From Patiria miniata (lineage: Eukaryota > Echinodermata > Asteroidea > Valvatida > Asterinidae): a stretch of 64,000 nt of DNA. The position numbers and the translations under genes were made by a program. Below are positions 55,038 through 64,000 of the stretch, piece by piece. The DNA is taken from the NCBI RefSeq assembly GCF_015706575.1, contig NW_024037069.1:36663315-36727314 (forward strand), in the 5' to 3' direction. The notes below the pieces were generated by a model, which made no database searches, had not been told where the DNA came from, and saw only the letters and a list, made by a program, of their open reading frames with translations. The number at the start of each line of letters is the position of its first letter. Positions within the stretch are counted from its first letter, which is position 1.

Positions 55038-56420
55038 TACATACACATGGATTTTCAGAGTACGCATCATGGTAAACAACTAATTCACAACTGGTAAACA
55101 CACAATGCAATATGCACATCGAAAATGGACAAATACATTTTCGGCCCACATTTAAATACTTTAAAGTCTTCAATAACAGTTTCCACTCTATATTATGGCT
55201 GTTCCATAGAAACATATTTGTATATTTCAAATTCTACCACACTCTATGAGATATCATGCAATAAAAAAAAAACAGGAATGTTTGATCGTCCGCAATAATG
55301 TTCAGCAATTTAAGACCATCCTTTAGAACCAAAAGACGATATTTTTCAAATTAGGTGGTTCCCCATAATAATTGAAAAATTGAGCCTACTGATCGCTATA
55401 TACTGACTGGACAGCGTGCAGAGAACCACAGAACGAAGTCATTTGAAGCAGTATTGGGGAGACGCGTCGGTGTTCTATAAAGGACAACTTGCCATCTTAG
55501 ATCTGTTCTCAACTTGTCCTTTTTAGAACATCATAATGTGCGTACGCGAGCAAAATGCATGTCAACTCTTGATTCAGCGCGCGCTGGAGAAGGGGAACCC
55601 AGAGAAAAACCCTCATGGCACAAGAGAGAATCCACTAACAACTCTACTCACATATGACCCAAGCCGGGAATCGAACCCAAGCCACAGCTGTAGCTCTCCT
55701 TGCAACGCCGGTACCTCTTCTTGTTTGTGCTAACCAAAACCTTAGTGTTTCCGGCCACCTTCTGACCTTTTCCGGAAACTTTCGGAGCCATCTTGGAGAA
55801 TTTGGAACGTATGGGATCGTGCAATCGAATACTCAGTAAGACATGTTCTGATCTTAGTAAATTTCTGTGCTACGCAGCTCTGTAGCCTTAAACCAGATTA
55901 CAGTATGCTGATTTTGGGATAATATCACTTTGTAGTGCAAGCCCATGGTAATTCATCCACAAGTCAAATCACAAGTCAAACAAGAATACATTTGCCACTG
56001 TTCTTTGAACAGCTCGTGACTTGACTTGAGACCAGGATGAACTTGACTTTAACTATTGTTCTATTTTTGCTGTGTTCTAATAATAGCATGGTAGTCTTCG
56101 TCCAGGACTGGACTTGTTCCTCTAAATGCGGCAGGCACCTGAAAAGTGTAGTTAAGCTGCTGCGGCGGTACAGGGGCACTATCAACATGATGAATCAAGG
56201 CTAGTCTTGGGAACTTTGGCACTGTGACCCACGATATTCTGAGCATACCTCAACAACATTTCTTGGGTCAGGGTGCCTACGTTCCCAAGGCTGCATTCAA
56301 TTCATGTTGTTGATAGCCCCCTCTGCCAGCACTACAGCTTGACCTTGCTTGGAAGATCGGGGCCGGTTGCATTTAGTGGAACAAAACCAGTCCTGGAGCA
56401 AGATTGATGAGTCGGGCGCC
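55038..56420. other. Downstream region of MGRN1
   Basis: Presumed 3' UTR of MGRN1 (minus strand), with a minus-strand tRNA-derived SINE fragment near 55560-55720 (GGGAATCGAACC). No convincing poly(A) signal near the stop. Confidence 0.4.
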
Positions 56421-59400
56421 TTAAACCATCTGCTCATGTGTCTCTTCGAGCTGTATGTTGCTGGGCGTCGACAGCAGCTGGCGCGTGCTCCCCGTGCTGC
56501 TGTAACTGGCCTGGCTGTCCCGGTTCCCCAACTCGTTGGGGTTGCTCTGCGGAGTACCGGGCAACTCCAGATCCATGGTGTAGCTGAGGGACGCACTGTT
56601 GTGCGACAGCTCGGCCATTTGGGGCTCTTCGGTTTCGTCGTACATGACGCCCATGGCTGGATTGCTCTCTGGATCTGAGGGTGCAACAATATGCAAATCC
56701 AGTTTTGTCATGAAGTCATGTAATCGTTTAAAGCAAAAATATCAACTGACTTATTTTAACGGAATGAAATATGTACTTTATTTGCACTAATCTCTGTGGA
56801 ATGGACAAGTGTTCAGTAGGCAGCATTATTTGGTATTTTCGTTGAACTGTGTCTGAAAAATCTCCCATTTAAACTTCTCAGTGTTTTTAGTACCTTCTCA
56901 TAACCGAGGGGAGGGGGCAGCATTATTTGGTATTTTCGTTGAACTGTGTCTTAAAAATCTCCCATTTAAACTGCTCAGTGTTTTAGTACCTTCTCATAAC
57001 CGAGGGCGGGGGGCAAATGCCTCAGTAAGTGTTCATCTGAATAGCTTGTAAGTTGACTAAGGAACATCAAACTTGCGAGGGACTTGTGAGGACACTGGTT
57101 GGAAACAGCAAAACAGACTCAAAATGAGAAGTACTCACCGTCAATGGCCGTCTCCTGCAAACCATGAACCACCAGCCTGTCCACAGTCTTCGTATCCACA
57201 GACTTCTGACTTCCTTCCCTGGACCGGTTGGACTTGAGGGAGCCCTTACCGGCCGACTGTGGCCGCGAGTCAGCGCTCATCAGGGACCCTTCCAGGGCAA
57301 CGCTCTGCGGGGAGGCCGTGCTGCGGCCAGACTTGCTGTCTGCCGAAGCTGAGCTGGGTGGAGTCTCTCTGAGGGCTAGGGGTGGCATAGCTGGCTTATT
57401 GTCATCTTGGAACAGCTCCTGCCAATCGAAGATGAACGTCGTTAAAGATCCTGCTCGGACTGTTTGTCAGGCTCTCATGCAAATGCGTTTGTGTACTTTT
57501 ACTTTTCCGGTTTCCCTACCTACCCTATTCTGACAGCCCCTACCCTAATCTTTTTATGGCAAAAATGAGTAAAAAAAACACCCAAAACCATCAATTTGTA
57601 CCTTTTACCCTTGATTACACGCCGATGCCTCCAAAACAATCGTACACAAAAAAATTTTGGCCTAGGAACAAAATTTCCTACCTACCTACCTGTAATCGGA
57701 AGCAGAACTATTTTTTTTTTGCCTTACTACTCGCTGACTATCTAGGATTAAAGGACTATCACATATTCAAACTCTTGATTCATAAAATTCCTCACCACCA
57801 CATCGCCCGATGTTACCACGGCCTGCGCCTTAGCTGCCTTCTTGGATTCCGGCAGGGAACGGACGCTGCCGTTGGCCATGGCGCTTTTCTTAGTCTCATT
57901 CTCCTCGCGGAAGCCAGTGGTCTGCTCCTCGCTGGTGCGGCTACGCAGAGAAGCAGCAGAACTAGATCTTGCCTTCCTGTAAAAGGACGAGGAACAAATG
58001 CCAAGTCATCTCCTCTGCAGAGTTTTCACACCTGTAGGTTTTTGTATTACTTACGTGAGCCCAGCGGATGGGACACACTGTGCGTACTGGTTGGCACATG
58101 TTGAGTATGACTAACCCACGACTCATTTTATTTCTGAATGTGCAAACAGCAATAGCGTCTTCGCGTGAGATGTCATGGGCCGTTGGCGATGGGTTGGAAT
58201 GTCTCTCCCAGTGGTCTCCTCCAACTCTCCCTTTCTTACCATTGAGGGGGTACTTGTGCACAGAGCCCATTTGGGAGGCTCAGGCATCTTCTATGAGGGC
58301 TGGCTTCAACTCAGACTGTCCGCAGAATCTGCTGAATCTACTGATGCAATATGTTTCCTTAGTTAACTAACACTGAGCCTGTGAGCTTGTCAAGGCAATT
58401 TGTATTCTTGGTTCTTGGTTGGTTCTTCTCCTAAATACTCCGCGTGGGAGTTTATACAAACCCCTTCTCTAGCGATAAGTGTTTACTGGGTTCTTTTACA
58501 TGCATTTATGCAACACACGGGACCTACGGCTTAACGTCCCATCCGAAGGACGAAGCAATAATGGTTAAGTGCCTTGCTTAAGAGCACAAGTGTCCGCCGG
58601 CGGGTTCAAACCCACGTCACTGTTGCCTCTGAAACACCAGAACATGAGTCCGGTGCTCTTAACCGCTAGGTATTGACAAGAGGACTTTAAGCTTACATCA
58701 CCGCATCTGCTGGGTCAGCCAAGTCAACAGATCGAATAGACCTACTCAAGCGGACAGTGTGTTGATCTTGAATTGGCTGTTGTGCACGGCCTATTGTTTT
58801 ACAAATTACGCGCCAGTGCACACCCCGAATTATTGAAACATATGAAGTTTCGGCAAGAAATATCATACAAATACTGTTGAAATGACTCTTGTGAATCAGT
58901 ATTTGTGGCGTTTGGCTGTATATCAGAAATTGGCTGAAAAATGTTGCCTTTTGCGAAAATCGAAATTTTCAGCAAGAACAATCCCGGCGCAAAGTGGTTA
59001 ATAAAGGTAAACTGACCTTCGACCTCTCCTGCTTCTGCCTTCACTGGAAGCAGAGCCAAGCAGCCTCTCTCCTGCACCACCTGAACAAAATGAACACAGA
59101 ATAAACTTCATATTTCTGCAATGAACTGGACCAAATGGTTTTTACTGCATTGACTATACTGCGAGTTTAAATTACTTTAATGAAAAAATTGACAAAACCG
59201 CTTACCATCTGCACTAGCTCTGGTTGGACTTGGACCATTGAGGGCCTCACCTAGTGGAACAGCTTCATAGCCACTAGGAACATTCTCTTGGTTTGCCTAC
59301 AAATAGAACAAAATAATCATCATAATATTATTGTTTATTTAAAATAAAAATAAAAACAAATAAACAGAGCACAAGAAAAGATTGCATAAGTTGCTTGCAG

Positions 59401-62400
59401 GAAACATCTCACAATTTACTATTTCTAGACAACATGTCAGTTTTTGTCTGTTTTCTGCAGCAAAATAAAAATAAGATGAAAATATTTGTATTCTCCCAGG
59501 ATGGGATGCCAGTCCATTGCAGGTTGCTCCCCAACTAACAGACCTTTATCATGCTGCCACCATTTCAGTCATGTTCCCTGTATTCAATAACAGTACTGAA
59601 CGATAATGTTTTTTGTGTAAAAAGGAACCAGACTATTTTTCCTTTCAGTCTCGCTTTGGTTGCATAGATTTGAATGGGAAAAATCTCTATTAAGAGGCAA
59701 GTGAAGGTGAAGTGGCTTGCCCAAGGACACAACATGTGGCCAGCAGCAGGATTCGAACCCCTGACCCTCTGATCAGGAGTCAGAAACCATAACTGGTGGA
59801 CCATACACCCAAAGCTGGAAGATTAACAATTTGGAAAACCACATTAAATTTGTTGGAGACAACAGATAGCATATGTGTTACTCACTTGATGTTCTTCGTC
59901 GTCGTTTGGCGTTGGCACTGTGGTTCCAATCTTCCTCAGGGCTCTTATCTGAAGAAGAGCTCGGAACGCTGGAAAAGAGGGGGGGGGGGGGAAATCCATT
60001 TAAATAATTAACATATGCTATTTCAAACCACCTAATAGCAACAAATGATTGATTATCTTTGCCTGGCAGAAATGTTAAGTTTTATAACACCTCATCCACA
60101 GATTCTGTGTCTTAATTGGCCGAGAGCGAGTCACATGGTACTTTCCATTTTTGCTATCTTTCAGTACACGGCCAAAAGTACTCTACCCATAGCAACCGTA
60201 GTACTATACCCTTAGCAACCAACGTACTATACGCACTGTGTGCAAAATGCATAGCTGTCAGGCAGCACCTAATATACAGAACTGTTCAAACATTAAGAGG
60301 ATTCTGTGGCCGCCATACTTGTTAATAAACTTTCTTATTGACTTACGTGCACGGCAAATGGGACAGCAACTTGCTTGGTACCGCAGGGAGTCAGCTACAA
60401 TAAAAAGACAAACAGCGTTGAAGTTATGCAAACTTTCCAACTTTGAAACCAAGAAACATGATGTCGAAGGTTTATTAAATTGCCCAACTCTCCCTTTGCC
60501 ACCATTGAGGGGGTACATTTGCACGGAGTCTATACCCCTCACAGTAATGAGTATTCATATATTCTACACGTATCAAAGGTCTTGGCTGACAAAGTGTGGA
60601 ATATTAAGTTGTGATGGGGCAGTTCTACGGCATGGTATCGGACGTGTATATGTACGTTTTGGACAATTCAACAGTATGCATAATACAGGTATAATCATAA
60701 AGTGGATTTCAATTCTGGAAAAACATACCAGTTTAAGTCACTACAATGATTTAAACAAGAAATTCATCCAACTTTCTTGCTGTAGTAGATATCGGCTCAA
60801 AACAACATTGCGTCATACGTACTGAGACAAATAGATTTTTTTGTGCACTCATTTTTTTTCAGTTAAAAGTATTATCTGAACTGTTGAAATAAACTACATT
60901 GTATATATCAATAAAATACAGATAATAAGCTTCAATAGGATATTCATGTGTCATTTGTGGCATTTGGATTTTTGGAAGTTTTAACACTCAGGTGTATAAA
61001 TCCATGGAATTGCCCAAAGATAATGCAATAAATTAAATAATTTTGCTGGGTTTTGCGGACTCACCACACGTGCTACAGAGGCAGAGATGTCTGCAGGGCA
61101 GAATGAGCGTGTCTCTAGCATCAGACATACAGATGACGCAATCAGATCCGATATCATCCGCAAACTCATCCTCTTCAACCGTCTGAAAAGATCAAGACAA
61201 ATTCAATCTCACAATTACCCCTCAGTGCTAGCAGACTTTCCTAGCCTTCCACCACCGTGACCCAGATGGAATTTCCAGTCCCCACCTGACTGCGTCTGTT
61301 TCCCTGAAATGTCATGCACTTCAGGGTTTTCCATCCACTTCTAAATCTAAAACTGCTCACAACTGACGTGAACTTCTACACATTTGACAGCACTGCTAAG
61401 CACACAATTTTCTGCTAACAGATCCTCCGTCTATTTCATGGAGACCATAAGCAGTAAGCACACAAAAGGCACGCTTACCTCACAGGAAGTAGTTGCTTAA
61501 ATAAGTGATGTAACAATAGAAATCTCCATGCGCGCGGAACTGTTAGCACAATCCATGCCATGAAATAGTGCTTAAGGTTAGCACAAATTTCTGCTACAGA
61601 TAGCACAACTTTTCTGCTTACCGTTAAGCAGCACTTCGAAATTGGGTCCCGCTGCAAAGCCAATAACGGTGATGTGGCCCAACCATTGATCTTTATTAAA
61701 TTACTAGTGATGCCTGCTGGGCACATCCATGTTTGTACACAAATCTATGGGAAAACTCGACATTCTGTGGCTTTTGTACAGCTGTTTGCATCTGCGTTTG
61801 TATTCTACACAGGTGCGTTATCAAGGCGGATACACCCAAAAACGAAACACACACTCAGTAAATGAGTGTTTCATTTTGCTCTGAGCAAACAACACAAACG
61901 CGTGCGCGTATCTGCTGCAGATGATTTTTGCCATGATGTTTTTAACCGTCATGACAGGCTTAAGTTGTTTGTGTATGTTGTACTTGCGCATTGCATTTAG
62001 AGTACACTTTCCAAATTCACTCCACCTAATTTCATTATTTTCTACAAACACACACGTGAATTCAAAATGTCTGTGCGAAGGACAGCTTCAAAGTATCTCT
62101 GCGCGTAGGAATGAGGAGCTAGTGCTATAGTAATTAAATATAGCTACATGGCCTGTCCCACATTGCACATTTTGAGTTCTATTCTCTAGTGCCTTGTCTG
62201 AGAAAAATTTACCCCAAATTCCACAGTGAGTGGAATTCTGGCAAGTTCTTTGCATCCCTGGTCATGAAAAGATGTCACTTTAATAGATCAACTCACCTTG
62301 CCCGACTCGCCCGAGTTCTTGTTCTCAATGCCAAAGATCTCCTGCAGCATGTAATAGACCCCGTCCACCATCTGCTTCTGCTTGAGTGTTTTGATCACGT

Positions 62401-63129
62401 ACGTGGATTCCATGGTCTGTTCTAGGGTCGCAAAGAGGGCGTGGCTGTGTCCCGCATGCTCCTCCCCTTCCTCGACTATGCCCTGGATCACGATGGGGAT
62501 GACGTCCTTGCCTGGAATGTAAGTGAACTGGGGGGGGGGGGGGGGCAGGGGAGAGGGGAAGCATTGTTACAAAAACAGTTTAATTTCACTTACGTTGTCC
62601 CTGACCAACCTTCTGGTTAGTCTTCGTTCAAGACTTGATTTGGATTTTATGCCCTCAATGCAGTTGGACCCTGACTAGCGTAGTAAAGCCACTGCTGTAG
62701 TAGAGGTAGCTATCAACAAAATGAATCTAAACCAGTTTGGGAACTTTGGCAGTGCTACCCATGAAATTACAGGTGAAGAACTACGTATCAAAAAACCATG
62801 TCCTAGTTTTGATCCTAAATAACTCTGTTGTTTACAAATGGAATTTAACCAAATTTCAGAGGTGCAATTATGACATGCTGAACGGGAACAGGTTTGATGA
62901 AAATACAAAAAAGGCCTGTTTTTACATTCAAATTAAATGTTCCATACATTTACATACAGGGGTGTTTAGGAAAAGTAAGCACTACTGTTGCTACCAGTTT
63001 TTTTTAGTTACCTCATCTTCTTCAAATATGGAGGGGTCAAAGGTGAAGGCCGGCTGATAGAAGGTCTGGCTGGAGCCGCGTTCATAGTGAAAGGTTTCTG
63101 ATCTCAGAGTTGGATCTCTGGCTGTGTAT
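56421..63129 (-). CDS. MGRN1: Mahogunin-type RING E3 ubiquitin ligase (MGRN1/RNF157), 5'-partial
   Basis: Ten exons join in frame on the minus strand: 63129-63012, 62527-62297, 61182-61065, 60394-60347, 59968-59886, 59296-59206, 59080-59017, 57976-57796, 57418-57139, 56674-56421, giving about 488 residues to the stop. The N-terminal part present is the MGRN domain (HYERGSSQTFYQPAF, IPIVIQGIVEEGEE, LKQKQMVDGVYYMLQEIFGIEN). The RING spans exons 3-5: CVICMSDARDTLILPCRHLCLC, then CADSLRYQASCCPICRAPFRALLQ, with all zinc ligands intact. Then comes ENVPSGYEAVPLGEALNG, as in MGRN1, followed by a long Ser-rich tail ending HEQMV. By family knowledge it is a cytosolic or endosomal E3 ligase that modifies trafficking proteins. 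The PSAP motif of vertebrate MGRN1 is not seen in the joined exons. The 5' exons are beyond the right edge. Convergent with TMEM220. Confidence 0.94.
56819..57013. repeat. Two-copy tandem duplication of about 98 bp
   Basis: GGCAGCATTATTTGGTATTT to TCATAACCGAGGG is repeated directly with few differences, in the last MGRN1 intron. Confidence 0.9.
58478..58680 (-). mobile_element. tRNA-derived SINE, family IV (minus strand)
   Basis: CACGGGACCTACGGCTTAAC, GTCCCATCCGAAGGACGAAG, GGTTAAGTGCCTTGCTTAAG and a tRNA-like end with GGGTTCAAACCCAC and CTCTTAACCGCTAGG: a common marine-animal SINE layout. It lies in an MGRN1 intron. Confidence 0.75.
59492..59810 (-). mobile_element. SINE family II interrupted by repeat R2
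   Basis: 59492-59538 (CAGGATGGGATGCCAGTCCA) and 59684-59810 (AAGTGGCTTGCCCAAGGACA to AACCATAACTGGTGGACCA) are the two parts of a family II SINE, as at 6540-6815. The middle, 59539-59680, is repeat R2, also found at 17844-17985. Confidence 0.8.
59539..59680 (+). mobile_element. Interspersed repeat R2, copy 2 (nested)
   Basis: About 140 bp starting GACCTTTATCATGCTGCCACC matches 17844-17985 and splits a SINE, so R2 inserted after the SINE. Confidence 0.8.
61255..61345 (+). mobile_element. SINE family III body fragment
   Basis: TTTCCAGTCCCCACCTGA and CAGGGTTTTCCATCCACTTC resemble the body of the SINE at 41276-41510. The tRNA head is degraded or absent. It lies in an MGRN1 intron. Confidence 0.5.
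62531..62545. repeat. G run (C run on the gene strand) at an MGRN1 acceptor
   Basis: A 15-16-base G run directly precedes the acceptor of the exon 62527-62297 when read on the minus strand, where it acts as a pure-C polypyrimidine tract. Confidence 0.75.
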
Positions 63130-63336
63130 CTGAAAATTCGAGATAGAAAAAATTGGAACTTAACTTTATGAATTTTCTTAAGAACACATTTTGTGCAACT
63201 TTCTACCACTCCTCTTAAATGTATGAAAACTATTTGACATCCCTTTTTGGTTAATTTAAATGAAAAGTGCACTTCTTCAATCTAATGAAATTTTCAATGC
63301 TTTTCCGCTTTTCCGGACAACTGAGGGCACTGTTGC

Positions 63337-63540
63337 TGTGATGTCATTCCAGGAACCCAAAATTTGATCATTGAAAATGTTTGTGAGAAAGGGTCGCTCA
63401 TTGGCTTACTGCCATGTACTGGCACAACAACAAAACACTAAACAAAGACAATTAATGGCAGCAAAATCTCAAAAATTCGATCAACTTTTTGTGCTGAAAT
63501 AGCTGTAATAATATGGCTTCTGCTCGGAATGACATCACAA
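63337..63540. repeat. 14-bp inverted repeat pair, possible small MITE
   Basis: TGTGATGTCATTCC near 63337 and GGAATGACATCACA near 63526 are exact reverse complements about 175 bp apart. Element borders are unclear. Confidence 0.5.
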
Positions 63541-63834
63541 TTTTTCTCATGAATATGGAAATTTGCCTTAGCATAAAATCTTAAAGGAACCAAAACGCCC
63601 TTTAAAATGGCACAACAATTGAAAATAGCTGTGGGCTCTGATAATCCGGCTTATAGATGTTGGTATTTTGCAGTCTCAAATATTGTCCATATTTGTATGA
63701 TTGAATATTTTTTGTTCTACTTGGAAAATGTAGTTTTATTAATGAATCCTGAAAAAAATTCTCAAAATAAATTTAAGTTTCATCAACTTCTTGTGTTTTT
63801 GGTCACTAAATTCTGTACAAAATGCAAGCTTGCT

Positions 63835-63930
63835 TGGGTTGGACTTGAACCCACAACCTCCTGGTTACCAGTGCAGATTCCTTACCAAATTGACCAGCTT
63901 ACCACGGTGGGCTAGCTGGTTTGAAACTGA
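63835..63930 (-). mobile_element. SINE family I (minus strand)
   Basis: On the minus strand: CAAACCAGCTAGCCC, the A-box region, CACTGGTAACCAGGAGGTTG and GGGTTCAAGTCC. More diverged than the other copies. Confidence 0.65.
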
Positions 63931-64000
63931 TATGGCTCCGAGTACCGAAATCCACACATTTATATGAGGCAAAACCAGTGCATTGAAGTTATTTGTTGTT

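Noticed and set aside
57556..58104. 182-codon plus-strand ORF
   Set aside because: Antisense to MGRN1 exon 57976-57796; low-complexity start; no recognisable domain.
60238..60825. 195-codon plus-strand ORF
   Set aside because: It runs antisense over the MGRN1 exon 60394-60347 and repeats, and shows no family resemblance.
62491..62515. Acceptor at 62515 for the MGRN1 exon
   Set aside because: It would enter in the wrong phase after the 63012 donor; the acceptor at 62527 keeps the frame and adds FTYIPG.

Overview
The window is nuclear DNA from a marine invertebrate, most likely a deuterostome (echinoderm, hemichordate or cephalochordate; the sequence alone does not decide which). The evidence is six spliced genes with GT-AG introns of 0.1 to 4 kb and animal-specific products (polycystin-type channel, tektin-3, two estrogen-related-receptor-like nuclear receptors, TMEM220, mahogunin/MGRN1). 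Introns and spacers are AT-rich and full of MITEs, tRNA-derived SINEs, a LINE and tandem repeats, including a short TTAGGG-type telomeric tract.

Layout, left to right. (1) 1-8080, plus strand: the last six exons of a polycystin-1-like channel gene that enters from the left. (2) 9800-11488: a 1.7 kb fold-back element built of 21-bp repeats. (3) 23841-13642, minus strand: complete six-exon tektin-3, 504 aa, convergent with the polycystin gene. (4) 23.9-31.2 kb: a gene-poor spacer holding a palindromic MITE, a small GC-rich island, a telomere-like hairpin and a LINE reverse-transcriptase ORF (28220-30226). (5) 35265-31217 and 42974-37814, minus strand: two complete six-exon nuclear receptor genes in head-to-tail tandem, with matching exon layout and phases. 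(6) 45820-50560, plus strand: complete six-exon TMEM220, divergent from the nuclear receptor pair. (7) 63129-56421, minus strand: the last ten exons of the RING E3 ligase MGRN1/RNF157, convergent with TMEM220; its 5' part lies beyond the right edge.

The genes do not form one pathway. Tektin-3 (axonemal microtubule doublets) and a polycystin-1-like channel (ciliary or sperm membranes in other animals) are both cilium-linked, but shared regulation is not shown. The most unusual gene-level feature is the tandem pair of divergent ERR-type receptors with long C-terminal extensions. The most unusual non-coding features are the fold-back element with target-site duplication, a TTAA-flanked MITE family whose internal perfect palindrome shows mirrored (compensatory) changes between copies, and an 11-bp TGATTGACTTG repeat that recurs at about ten places in the window. 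Exon boundaries were worked out by hand from reading-frame continuity and splice consensus; no alignment or database search was run, and family names rest on remembered family signatures.
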